The notes: generated by a model not told the origin, from the sequence alone. Numbered from the stretch's first letter, positions 1 to 7,966 are shown. The stretch: 13,586 nucleotides of DNA from JADLHS01 sp964553795 (GCA_964553795.1 CAZKMR010000109.1:1-13586); one strand, 5' to 3'. Program-made: numbers and translations.

Positions 1-1
1 A

Positions 2-1483
2 AAATCCGGAGACTTTCTGCCTGGCCATACTGCTGCGGGACACAGTCCCGCGCTCCTCACCGACGCGGGCAAAGTCATGGGCACGCCACACTACATGGCG
101 CCCGAGCAGGTCGCACGGCCCGCGGAAGTAGATCATCGCGCGGACATTTATGCTTTGGGCGTCGTGTTCTATCAGATGCTCACCGGAGAATTGCCCGGCA
201 AACGTATTGAACCGCCATCGCAGAAAACGCCGCTCGACGCGCGACTCGATGAAGTCGTGTTACGCGCGCTGGAACAAAATCCGGCGCAACGCTACCAACA
301 GGCCAGCGTGTTGAAGACGCACGTGGAGACGCTCGCCAATGGCGCCGCGCCACCGCAAATCACCGCTGCACCGCGCCTTTCGCGCTGGCAGTTCATCGCG
401 CTCACAACGTTTCACGTGATTGCGGCGACACTGTTGCTGCTCGTGGGTTGGGGCGCATTCGAGATGGGCATTTTCTTCAATGTGCTGGTCTTTTTCATTC
501 TCTTGATGGTGCTGGTTCGCGGCGTGACGATTCTCTGGCATTTGTTTCACGGCACGTTGGAAACCGGTTTCTGGCGACGGCCCTTCGCGCGCGAACTGCG
601 TCGGCATCGCTGGCAATTGGCAAATCACTGGATTTTCTGGCTGCTGGCCGGCGTGGTGTTGGAACATTGCGTGGTGCCCGCGCAATTCTCGACCGGCGAA
701 TACACCGTCATCCACACGTTGATCTGGGGCGGCATCGTGACGCTGCTGTTGCTCAATCTGCTGCCCGGAAAAAGAGTTCCCGTGGCCACAAATCTCGCCT
801 TCGCGCTCGGTTCGATTTTCATGGCGACGCAATTGACCCGCATTCATTGGCCGCGCAATGCGAGCGATGGCGTCGTGTTGGTCCCGCCGTTTCGTGGCGA
901 GTGGCTCGTCATCAACGGCGGCCCGAGCAAGTTGATCAACATTCACTACGGCACGCGAAACCAGAGTCTCGCGCTCGATCTGGATCGTTTGGCGGAAGGC
1001 AGGGTGCGACCGGGAAATCGTCTCGATGTCGCGTCGTATCCGGCGTGGGGCGAAACGGTTTTTGCTCCCGCGAATGGCAGAATCACAAAAGTCATCAGCA
1101 ACCGCATCGACAATGCCATCGGCCAGGACGACAGCGGTCATCCGGCCGGCAATTATGTCGTCATCGATTTGGGCAATGATCGCTTCGTGATGATGGCGCA
1201 TTTGCAGCAAGACAGCATCGTCGTCGCTGAAGGCGATACTGTGAAAATCGGCGATCCCATCGCGCGAGTTGGTAATTCCGGGAACACCACCGGACCGCAC
1301 TTGCATTTGCAGGTGCAGAATCATCCGGACTTCCGATTGGTCACTGAGACGTATCCGATCTTGTTTCGTGACGCCGAGCGGATTCGCTCCGCATCAAGCC
1401 GCACGACCGAACCCTTCTTCGTTCGGCGCAACGACCGCATCAGCGCCATGATCAACACCAACCAACCACGCGAATTCCCATGA
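2..1483 (+). CDS. Ser/Thr protein kinase (C-terminal part) fused to five membrane segments and an M23/LytM-type domain; 5' partial
   Basis: The frame is open to the window edge, so the true start and the kinase N-lobe lie upstream; the first ATG at 77 is internal. Residue numbers here count from that ATG. Seen: the subdomain VIII motif MGTPHYMAPEQ (1-11), subdomain IX DHRADIYALG (19-28, Asp23) and the subdomain XI arginine in NPAQRYQ (Arg72), which together give a Hanks-type C-lobe. Five hydrophobic stretches follow at about 106-128, 131-153, 184-203, 211-230 and 236-253. A peptidase M23-like domain covers about 275-415, with His290, Asp301, His375 and the HLH pair 408/410 as likely zinc ligands. 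The spacing between the first His and Asp is longer than the classical HxxxD. Five crossings would put the kinase inside and the M23 domain outside the membrane. It may sense or cleave the wall, or only bind it (inference). The stop overlaps the next gene by four bases. A palindromic repeat lies in the activation segment at 35-56. Confidence 0.85.
   Translation, partial: KSGDFLPGHTAAGHSPALLTDAGKVMGTPHYMAPEQVARPAEVDHRADIYALGVVFYQMLTGELPGKRIEPPSQKTPLDARLDEVVLRALEQNPAQRYQQASVLKTHVETLANGAAPPQITAAPRLSRWQFIALTTFHVIAATLLLLVGWGAFEMGIFFNVLVFFILLMVLVRGVTILWHLFHGTLETGFWRRPFARELRRHRWQLANHWIFWLLAGVVLEHCVVPAQFSTGEYTVIHTLIWGGIVTLLLLNLLPGKRVPVATNLAFALGSIFMATQLTRIHWPRNASDGVVLVPPFRGEWLVINGGPSKLINIHYGTRNQSLALDLDRLAEGRVRPGNRLDVASYPAWGETVFAPANGRITKVISNRIDNAIGQDDSGHPAGNYVVIDLGNDRFVMMAHLQQDSIVVAEGDTVKIGDPIARVGNSGNTTGPHLHLQVQNHPDFRLVTETYPILFRDAERIRSASSRTTEPFFVRRNDRISAMINTNQPREFP
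35..56 (+). repeat. REP-like palindrome inside the kinase coding sequence
   Basis: GCGGGAC, a three-base loop ACA, then GTCCCGC, followed by GCTCC. The layout (7-base arm, 3-base loop, 7-base arm, GCTCC tail) matches the intergenic hairpin at 3192-3210 and its tail, where the arms are GCGGAGC and GCTCCGC. Here it is translated in frame (about AAGHSPALL) just before the MGTPHYMAPEQ motif, within the kinase activation segment. Confidence 0.6.
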
Positions 1484-3015
1484 AACTAAACTCCGACTGT
1501 TTTCCCGTTCTCCTGAAAAGTTCTCTGGCGCTGCTGATGCTGGGGTTTTTGACCGCTGTCTTGTTCAGTTGCAGCAAGGCGGCCACTCCACCGGCCCAGC
1601 CTGAACCGATTTCCGTCGCACTCGTTGAGAAATGGCTCGCGCTGTTGGACCAGGGTAACTACGCCGAAAGTTGGAAAACTGCGAGCGCTGCGTTCCAACA
1701 GGAAGTCTCGCAAACGGATTGGGTGGCGGCCGCCAAAGAAGTGCGTCAACCGCTCGGGCGATTGATTTCACGCCAATCCACTTCCGCTCAGCAAACCAAA
1801 GATTTGCCCGAGATCCCCGGTGAAGCGTACGTCGTTCAGTTCGATTCCTCCTTTGCCAATCTGAACGCCGCCGCCGAGACAGTGATTTTCATTCAGGAAA
1901 CCAACGGCTTTTGGAAAGCCGCCGCGTATGTCGTCGTGCCGCGCACCGAAACCGCCGCCAGCCCCGGCAGCGACGCCGCAGTCGTCAATGCGCTCAAGCC
2001 GATTCGGGAACAGTTTGATGTTCCCGCGATGGCAGCCGCAGTGATCACGAGCACCGGAGTGGAACGGATCGGCGCGGTGGGCGTACGCAAACGCGACACC
2101 GAAATTCCCGTCACGCTCGATGACCTCTGGCATCTTGGTTCGGACACGAAAGCGATGACCGCCACTGTCATCGCACGCCTCGTCGAGCGCGGCCTATTAA
2201 AATGGGACAGCATGCTGGGAGAAATTTTTTCCGATGTCGCGCCGAACATGCACGCGGACTTTCGCCACGTGACCGTAACGCAATTGCTCGCACATCGCGC
2301 CGGTCTGCCGCCAAATTCCAATCAAGCGAGATACAGAGGCGACGACGTGCGCGAGTTGCGGAGTCGCGTCGTGCGCGAAGAACTCGCGAAGAAACCACAT
2401 TCGCAGCCCGGCAGCGAAGCGCTCTACTCAAATCTCGGCTTCATCGTCGCCGGCGCGATTGTGGAAAAAATCACCGACCGCTCCTGGGAGGACGCCATCA
2501 AAGCCGAACTTTTCACGCCGTTGCAAATGGCCTCCGCTGGTTTTGGGGGCACAGGAACGCCGGGCAAGATTGATCAACCGTGGCCGCACACTGAAGACGG
2601 CAAACCCACGCGCAGCAACGGTCCGGCAATGGACAACCTGCCGGTAATGGGCCCAGCCGGACGCGTGCATTGTACGATGGCGGATTGGGCGAAGTTTATT
2701 CAGGACCAACTGCGCGGGGCGCGCGGAGAAAAAGCGCTCCTGCAAACCGCCAGTTATGAAAAGCTCCACACCGCGCCGTTCGGCGACAAATACGCGCTCG
2801 GCTGGCTGACGACGGAGCGCAGTTGGGGCGGCGGCAAGGTGCTCAATCACGCCGGCGACAACACGATGAATTTCGCGCTCGTATGGGTCGCGCCGAAACG
2901 CGACTTCGCGATTCTCGTCTGCGTCAATCAGAGCGGTGACACCGCTTTCAAGGCCGCTGATTCCGCAGTCGTCGCCTTGATGAAACTGCGCGAAACGCAA
3001 TCCGGCGCAAAGTAG
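1480..3015 (+). CDS. Lipoprotein with DUF4019-like domain and class-C beta-lactamase-type serine hydrolase domain
   Basis: 511 residues. The N-terminus is a lipoprotein signal: a hydrophobic stretch at 11-29 ending in a lipobox LFSC with Cys31. Residues 45-153 resemble DUF4019 (WLALLDQGNYAESW and a C-terminal FIQETNGFWKAAAYVV-like strand). Residues 165-505 are a beta-lactamase/transpeptidase-like domain with the three expected motifs: Ser221-Asp-Thr-Lys224 (SxxK nucleophile), Tyr316-Ser-Asn318 (YxN) and His457-Ala-Gly459 (KTG equivalent). Families with this fold include class C beta-lactamases, D-Ala-D-Ala carboxypeptidases and esterases, and the sequence alone does not say which. HAG in place of KTG is common in the EstB/AmpH-like branch. 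The ATG overlaps the stop of the kinase-M23 gene (ATGA), so translation is probably coupled and the two products may work together at the cell wall (inference). No clear Shine-Dalgarno sequence is seen. Confidence 0.88.
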   Translation: MKLNSDCFPVLLKSSLALLMLGFLTAVLFSCSKAATPPAQPEPISVALVEKWLALLDQGNYAESWKTASAAFQQEVSQTDWVAAAKEVRQPLGRLISRQSTSAQQTKDLPEIPGEAYVVQFDSSFANLNAAAETVIFIQETNGFWKAAAYVVVPRTETAASPGSDAAVVNALKPIREQFDVPAMAAAVITSTGVERIGAVGVRKRDTEIPVTLDDLWHLGSDTKAMTATVIARLVERGLLKWDSMLGEIFSDVAPNMHADFRHVTVTQLLAHRAGLPPNSNQARYRGDDVRELRSRVVREELAKKPHSQPGSEALYSNLGFIVAGAIVEKITDRSWEDAIKAELFTPLQMASAGFGGTGTPGKIDQPWPHTEDGKPTRSNGPAMDNLPVMGPAGRVHCTMADWAKFIQDQLRGARGEKALLQTASYEKLHTAPFGDKYALGWLTTERSWGGGKVLNHAGDNTMNFALVWVAPKRDFAILVCVNQSGDTAFKAADSAVVALMKLRETQSGAK

Positions 3016-3068
3016 AAATCATCTGGCTGACTTCAAATCCCATTCCCATTTAGGGGATTGGGCAGTGT

Positions 3069-3096
3069 TTCGGCACACTTTATAAAGTGTGCCGAA
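3069..3096. repeat. Perfect 28-base palindrome without a loop
   Basis: The 14-base half TTCGGCACACTTTA is followed directly by its exact reverse complement. It lies 54 bases after the stop of the plus-strand hydrolase gene, in the spacer between two converging genes. It could act as a bidirectional terminator, although no T-run follows the stem, or it could be a dispersed repeat. The space from 3016 to 3274 holds no supported gene. Confidence 0.7.
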
Positions 3097-3156
3097 CCAC
3101 CTGCTTTCAAACGTCGGCTTCGGGCAAATCGAGAATGATGCCAAAACTGCCGGCGC

Positions 3157-3173
3157 GCGGAGCATTGCTCCGC
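3157..3173. repeat. REP-like hairpin
   Basis: GCGGAGC, loop ATT, GCTCCGC. The arm is the same as in the hairpin 19 bases further on (3192-3210), so the two form a close pair, as REP-type repeats often do. Confidence 0.65.
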
Positions 3174-3191
3174 AAGTAACCGCCTGATTCA

Positions 3192-3210
3192 CGCGGAGCG
3201 ATGCTCCGCG
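3192..3210. repeat. REP-like hairpin, second of a pair
   Basis: CGCGGAGC, loop GAT, GCTCCGCG, then CTCC. It shares its arm with 3157-3173, and its overall layout plus the GCTCC tail with the repeat inside the kinase gene at 35-56. It lies 65 bases beyond the stop of the outer-membrane factor gene on the minus strand and may help end that transcript. Confidence 0.65.
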
Positions 3211-3274
3211 CTCCATTTCGCTACAGAATAACCACCACAGTTTTTCTCAATCCGCTCGAGCACACCCTCAGCGT

Positions 3275-4978
3275 TCAATGCGGCTGAGTAGTGGCTACAA
3301 ATTCACCACTGTCCCAACCGCCGCCGAGCGCCTTGATCAATTGCACCACGGCATTCAGCCGCTGGCCGGTGAGTTGCAGATTCGCACGATGCGTTTGTAG
3401 CGCGGCGCGGTCGGCATCAATCACGTCGAGATAATCCGTAATGCCGATGGTGAAACTTTCGCGCGCGAGTTCATGCGCGCGACCCGCACTCTGCACGGCG
3501 CGTTGTTGCGCTGCGGCTTGTTCTTCCAACAGCCGAATGCCCGCCAGCGCATTCTCCACTTCGCCAAACGCCACGAGAATCCGCTGCCGATAACGCGCCA
3601 CCGACTCGTCATAGCGATCCTGCGCACGCCGCAAATTCGCCGCGTTGCGCCCGCCGGCAAAAATTGGCAATGAAACGCTCGGCCCAAGCGACCAGACGCG
3701 ACTTTCCCAATCGAACAAATCTTCCGCTTCCGCGCTCAAGTAGCCGCCAGACGCGGTCAGCCGCACGACCGGAAAGAACGCTGCTTTCGCAATGCCGATG
3801 CGCGCATTGTCCGCCGCAAGTTGGCGCTCCGCTTCGGCAATATCTGGTCGCCGTTCCAATAACTCCGACGGCAATCCGGCGGGAATCGTCGGCGGTTTGA
3901 TTTCCCAACGCGCGGTGGCGTTTGCTTGTGTCGCGAGTTTGAAGCCGGACGGTGCTTCCCCGACGAGAATCGCTAACGCATTTTCCAGCTCAACACGTCG
4001 CCGCATCAGCGCGGCCACGTCGCCTTCCGCCGTGGCGAGTTCCGTTTCCGCGCGTGCCACGTCGAGTTGCGTGCCGAGACCCGAATCGAGCCGGCTGCGC
4101 ACGATATCCACCTGCTCGCGTCGTAACGCGAGCGTGCGTTGCAACACCACAATCTCCTCATCCGTGGCACGCAAACTGAAATAGTTTTGCGCCACGTCGG
4201 CTTGCAGTGTGAGCAATAAATTGTGAAACGCGGCGGCGCTCGCAGCAGCCTCAGCCCGGGCGCTTTCAAAGCTGCGCCGCACGCGTCCCCACAAATCCAC
4301 TTCGTAACTCAGGTCCAACGGCGCGCGAAACGTGTTCGCCGTGATGTCGCCGAAACTGGGTTGTTGATTGGGCGAAAATCGTTCGCGCCGATAACCGGGA
4401 TTGGCATCGAGCGTTGGGAAAAATTCGCTGCGCGCCACCCGCGCGGTTGCGCGAGCCTGATTCATGGCGGCAAACGCTGCTTTCAATTCCTGATTCGCTG
4501 CGAGCGCTTTGGCTTCGAGTGAGTTGAGCGTTTCATCGCCAAACACTTTCCACCATTCGCCTTTCGGCAGGTGATCAAGCGGCTGGCCTTCTTTCCAATT
4601 CCCGAGCTGCGTCGCTTTGAATTCGGTGGGTGCTTCCGTCGTGGGCTTCTCATAATCCGGCCCAACCGAGGCGCAGCCGGCGACGAGCAGCGGCAGCAAA
4701 ACTACGCTCAGAGTTTTGCAAATGCCTGTTACCAGTAAACTGCCCGATGCCGGCCGATTTTGGACTGCGCCAGCAGAGCGCAGCGGCGACGGCGCTTTCG
4801 CTCGGGCGAAAGTCACGCTCACGATAGGAAATCGCCGCGCGGGCGAAAGCGGTGTCGCGCTTCGCTTGCCACCGCAGTCCAGGACGCGATCCGACTCGCG
4901 ACGATCTGACGGGTTCGAGAACGCGTTGATAAGAGAATTCTGTTTCACAATGAGTCTTTCGTTTTTGGTTTTGCTCAT
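3275..4978 (-). CDS. RND efflux outer-membrane factor (TolC/NodT family lipoprotein) with an abnormal 85-residue N-terminal extension
   Basis: This is the outer-membrane channel of the tripartite pump. Two outer-membrane-efflux-protein repeats follow a lipoprotein signal. Family landmarks: the lipobox LLVAGC with Cys102, GPDYEKP just after it, LDLSYEVDLWGRVRR (221-235), and RPDIAEAERQLAADNARIG (377-395), which begins the second repeat. From residue 86 on, the protein is about 480 residues, normal for NodT-type channels. Residues 1-85 are foreign in character: the lipoprotein signal begins only at about residue 88, too far in for normal export from the first ATG. The extension contains a 121-base inverted-repeat element and seems to be an in-frame insertion. 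Either translation starts internally (no ATG is available, and ATT at residue 86 would be very rare) or the product is impaired. The ATG at 4978 lies five bases after the pump gene stop. Confidence 0.88.
   Translation of the reverse strand: MSKTKNERLIVKQNSLINAFSNPSDRRESDRVLDCGGKRSATPLSPARRFPIVSVTFARAKAPSPLRSAGAVQNRPASGSLLVTGICKTLSVVLLPLLVAGCASVGPDYEKPTTEAPTEFKATQLGNWKEGQPLDHLPKGEWWKVFGDETLNSLEAKALAANQELKAAFAAMNQARATARVARSEFFPTLDANPGYRRERFSPNQQPSFGDITANTFRAPLDLSYEVDLWGRVRRSFESARAEAAASAAAFHNLLLTLQADVAQNYFSLRATDEEIVVLQRTLALRREQVDIVRSRLDSGLGTQLDVARAETELATAEGDVAALMRRRVELENALAILVGEAPSGFKLATQANATARWEIKPPTIPAGLPSELLERRPDIAEAERQLAADNARIGIAKAAFFPVVRLTASGGYLSAEAEDLFDWESRVWSLGPSVSLPIFAGGRNAANLRRAQDRYDESVARYRQRILVAFGEVENALAGIRLLEEQAAAQQRAVQSAGRAHELARESFTIGITDYLDVIDADRAALQTHRANLQLTGQRLNAVVQLIKALGGGWDSGEFVATTQPH
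4713..4974. mobile_element. Candidate 255-base insertion flanked by a 7-base direct repeat
   Basis: GTTTTGC occurs at 4713-4719 and 4968-4974, exactly 255 bases (85 codons) apart. On the coding strand the surrounding sequences are ATGAGCAAAAC at the start codon and ATTTGCAAAAC just before the signal peptide, a match of 9 of 11 bases in the same frame. Removing one copy and everything between gives MSKTLSVVLLPLLVAGC, a textbook lipoprotein N-terminus. The duplicated target and the insertion are inferred. Confidence 0.45.
4761..4881. repeat. 121-base inverted-repeat element inside the outer-membrane factor gene
   Basis: It is bounded by TGGACTGCG (4761-4769) and its reverse complement CGCAGTCCA (4873-4881). 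The arms continue as an imperfect inverted repeat about 40 bases long, reaching GCGCTTTCGC on the left and GCGAAAGC on the right. An internal hairpin, CTTTCGC-TCGG-GCGAAAG, lies at 4795-4812. Read on the minus strand it encodes a segment starting LDCGGKRSATPL. No transposase is present, so it is best described as a palindromic mobile repeat of MITE or REP type. Confidence 0.6.
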
Positions 4979-4983
4979 TTGGT

Positions 4984-7911
4984 TCAGGCGGTCGCGACGG
5001 GAGCGGCCACAGTTGTTGGCGTTTCGAACACTTCTTCATCCGTCTCTGCCGCCTTCTGATGGTTCGCCGCGATGAGCGAATAAAACACCGGCACGACGAA
5101 CAACGTGAANNNNNNNNNNNNNNNNNNNNNNNNNNNNNNNNNNNNNNNNNNNNNNNNNNNNNNNNNNNNNNNNNNNNNNNNNNNNNNNNNNNNNNNNNNN
5201 NNNNNNNNNGAATAGATGTTGATGGTCGTCAGATCGAGGAAGCTGAAGATCAGCGCGCCGGAAATCGCCAGCGGCACCGAGCCGAGCAACACAATGAGCG
5301 GATCGCGGAAGCTGCGGAACTGCGCGGCGAGCACGAGATAAATCAACACCACCGCAAACCCGAGCGTCACGGTCAACGCCGCGCCTTCGCGGCGGATTTG
5401 GCGGGATTCGCCAGCGTGATCAATTTCCACCCGCGCGGTTTTTGCAGCCGCGGCGGCATTCTCCAATACGCGCAAACCTTCTTCCTTCGTCACGCCCGGT
5501 TGGACGCCGCCGAAGATGCGCACGGCGTTACGTTGTTGAAAGCGATTCAACGAACGCGGCGCGGTGCTGGTTTCAATGTGCGTGAACGCGGACACCGGCA
5601 CGAGTTCGCCATCGCGCGCCTTGATTTTCAAATCGAGCAACGGTCCAACCGTCGCGCGGTTTTCATCGCCGATTTGCGGAATGACTTTGTAGCTGCGATC
5701 AAAGTAATTGAACCGATTCACATACGCACCGCCCAACACCGTGCCGAGTTCCTGACCCGCCGTCGCGAGATCGAGCCCGAGATCGGCGAGCCGTTCGCGA
5801 TCCAACACCACGCGGGCCTCCGGCTGATCGATCTTCAAGTCGGTGTCCACGTAAAGAAACTTGCCGCTCTGCCAGCCCGCGCCGACGACGGTCTGCGCGA
5901 GTTCGAGCAATTGCTCCACGGGCAAATCGCTTTGCAGCACGAGTTCGACGTCGTATTGACCGGGCGTCGGCAACGGCGGATCGAGGCGCGGGAAGACGCG
6001 CAATCCGGGCACTTGCGACACCGCGCCGTACACTTCGCCGTACATTTCTTCGGTCGAGCGTTCGCGATCTTTCCAATACTTCGTCACCATACCGCCAAAG
6101 CCGCCCCAATGCGTCGTGAGCGACCACATGAACTTCGCTTCGGGAAACGATTGGATGATGCGCACGGCGTCGAGCGATTGTTGATGCGTCGCTGCGAGCG
6201 TGGAATCCGGCGCGGCTTCCATGAAGAAGCTGATGTGGCTTTGATCTTCCACGGGCGCGAGTTCGCGGCGCGAATGCGAATAAAGCGGCCACGCGGCAAT
6301 CATCACCAACAACGCCGCAATCACCACCGCCCAACGCATTGCCAACGCGCCGTCGAGCAATTGCGCATAAACTCCGCGCACCCAGTCGAAGCCGCGATTC
6401 ACCAGCGTAGTCAGTTTGCCTTCCTTGCCATGCGGATGCACAAAGCGCGAACTCATCACCGGCGACAACGTGATGGCCACGAATCCCGAGAGTACCACCG
6501 CTGCCGCGAGCGTGATGGCGAATTCGAGGAATAACGTGCCGGTCAAGCCGCCTTGAAAGCCAATCGGCGTATAAACCGCCGCGAGCGTAATCGTCATCGC
6601 GATCACCGGTCCGAGCAATTCGCGTGCGCCGATCAGCGCCGCTTGAATGCGCGTTTTCCCTTCGCGCACATGGCGCTCGACGTTTTCCACCACGACAATG
6701 GCGTCATCCACGACCAGTCCCACCGACAACACAATCGCGAGAATCGTCAGCAGATTGAAACTAAAGCCCAACAGCAGCATCACCACCGCTGCACCCAACA
6801 AGGACACCGGCATCGCCACGAGCGGCACCATCGCCGTGCGCACCGAGCCCATGAACAGGAACACGACCACCGCGACGATGAGCATCGTTTCCACCAGCGT
6901 CTTGCTGATTTCTTTCAACGCGTCGCGCATGAACACCGTGGCGTCGTACGCGAGTTCCATTTGGATGTCCGCGGGCAACGTGGGCCGAATGCGCTCCATC
7001 TCCGCGAGCAGACGATTGCCCACTTCGATTTCGTTCGAACCCGGCAACGGCCAGACGCCGAGATAAACCGCCTTCTGCTCGCCGTAGTTCGCAATCCACT
7101 CGGCTTCTTCCGCGCCGAGTTCTACGTTGGCAACGTCCGACAAACGCACAATCGCGCCGTCGCGTTCGGTCACGATCAAGTTCTGAAAATCTTCGACAGT
7201 GCGGAGGTCCGTGTTTGCAAGGAGATTGACCTGAACCAGATTGCCCTTCGTCTGGCCCACTGCCGCGAGGTAATTGTTGCGTCGCAACGCTGCGTGAACA
7301 TCGCCCGGCGACAGGTTCTGCGCCGACAGCTTATCGGTATCAATCCACACGCGCATCGCAATCGGTCGCGCGCCCTCGAAGCTGACGCGTTGCACGCCGG
7401 CGAGCGTGGAAAGCTGCGGCTGCAACGTGCGCGTCAACCAATCGGTGATCGCCGGCACGTCGCGTTGTTCCGACGAGAAACTGATGTAGAACGACGCATA
7501 AGGCCGGTCTGCGCGTTGGACTTCAACGATGGGCGGCTCGGCTTCAGCGGGCAATTCCGAGCGCACTTGTTGCAGTCGCGCGGTGATTTCCGCCAACGCC
7601 GCCGTGCTGTTGTGATTCAACTTCAACCGCACGGTCACGATGCTCACGCCAGCGCGACTGGTGGATTCGAGATAATCGACGCCGCTGATCGCCGACACGA
7701 CGCGCTCAATGGGCGTGGTGAGAAAGCCACGCACGGTTTCCGCGCTCGCACCGGTGTAAACGGTCGTAATCAGCACCGAAGAACTTTCGATGCTTGGATA
7801 TTGTTGAATCGGCAGCGTGGTCAACGCGCGCCAGCCGATCAGAACGATGACGAGGTTGACCACAACGGCCAACACGGGGTGCTTGATGAAAACATCAGTA
7901 ATCGAGCGCAT
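4984..7911 (-). CDS. RND efflux pump inner-membrane permease (HAE1/AcrB-like), interrupted by an assembly gap
   Basis: This is the proton-driven pump of the tripartite exporter, in the inner membrane. Seen: N-terminal TM1 (about 12-31) followed by the family pattern LPIQQYPSIE (33-42), large periplasmic loops, and the TM2-6 block from about 338. TM4 has VGLVVDDAIVVVENVERHV (397-415), with Asp402 and Asp403 as the proton-relay pair. The second periplasmic half follows, then SVPLAISGALIFSFLDLTTINIYS. The 100-N gap falls exactly where TM10-11 and the relay lysine should be; the sequence resumes at FTLFVVPVFYSL. Family comparison suggests about 85-90 missing residues rather than the 33 implied by the N run, giving a normal length near 1,030. 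The ATG at 7911 has a good ribosome-binding site (AAAGGGA, six bases upstream). Substrates cannot be told from the sequence. Confidence 0.93.
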   Translation of the reverse strand: MRSITDVFIKHPVLAVVVNLVIVLIGWRALTTLPIQQYPSIESSSVLITTVYTGASAETVRGFLTTPIERVVSAISGVDYLESTSRAGVSIVTVRLKLNHNSTAALAEITARLQQVRSELPAEAEPPIVEVQRADRPYASFYISFSSEQRDVPAITDWLTRTLQPQLSTLAGVQRVSFEGARPIAMRVWIDTDKLSAQNLSPGDVHAALRRNNYLAAVGQTKGNLVQVNLLANTDLRTVEDFQNLIVTERDGAIVRLSDVANVELGAEEAEWIANYGEQKAVYLGVWPLPGSNEIEVGNRLLAEMERIRPTLPADIQMELAYDATVFMRDALKEISKTLVETMLIVAVVVFLFMGSVRTAMVPLVAMPVSLLGAAVVMLLLGFSFNLLTILAIVLSVGLVVDDAIVVVENVERHVREGKTRIQAALIGARELLGPVIAMTITLAAVYTPIGFQGGLTGTLFLEFAITLAAAVVLSGFVAITLSPVMSSRFVHPHGKEGKLTTLVNRGFDWVRGVYAQLLDGALAMRWAVVIAALLVMIAAWPLYSHSRRELAPVEDQSHISFFMEAAPDSTLAATHQQSLDAVRIIQSFPEAKFMWSLTTHWGGFGGMVTKYWKDRERSTEEMYGEVYGAVSQVPGLRVFPRLDPPLPTPGQYDVELVLQSDLPVEQLLELAQTVVGAGWQSGKFLYVDTDLKIDQPEARVVLDRERLADLGLDLATAGQELGTVLGGAYVNRFNYFDRSYKVIPQIGDENRATVGPLLDLKIKARDGELVPVSAFTHIETSTAPRSLNRFQQRNAVRIFGGVQPGVTKEEGLRVLENAAAAAKTARVEIDHAGESRQIRREGAALTVTLGFAVVLIYLVLAAQFRSFRDPLIVLLGSVPLAISGALIFSFLDLTTINIYXXXXXXXXXXXXXXXXXXXXXXXXXXXXXXXXXXFTLFVVPVFYSLIAANHQKAAETDEEVFETPTTVAAPVATA
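5110..5209. other. Scaffold gap of 100 N within the RND pump gene
   Basis: Exactly 100 N, the usual placeholder for a gap of unknown size. Both edges read in the same pump frame (TTC-ACG-TTG on one side, AAC-ATC-TAT-TCN on the other). An intact gene therefore needs a true gap length of 3n+1, which a gap of about 265 bases would satisfy. Confidence 0.95.
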
Positions 7912-7917
7912 GGGATT

Positions 7918-7925
7918 TCCCTTTC
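7918..7925 (-). promoter_or_regulatory. Ribosome-binding site of the RND pump gene
   Basis: GAAAGGGA on the minus strand, six bases before the ATG at 7911. It is the clearest Shine-Dalgarno sequence in the window and supports this start. Confidence 0.65.
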
Positions 7926-7966
7926 TGCGTTTTTAGTTGGGATGAGGGGGTGCGAGAACGCGACCG

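Noticed and set aside
35..3210. CRISPR array suggested by the several palindromes
   Set aside because: The repeats differ in sequence and spacing, and there are no regular spacers or cas genes.
5377..5394. The 18-base hairpin sequence of 13312-13329 also occurs inside the pump gene
   Set aside because: In the pump it encodes a normal RREGAA stretch; a self-complementary GC-rich 18-mer could recur by chance, and no flanking similarity is seen.
5059..6534. Long open frame on the plus strand (491 codons)
   Set aside because: It lies entirely opposite the well-supported RND pump gene, runs through the N gap, and its translation is rich in Arg/His/Gln in a shadow-frame pattern with no domain.
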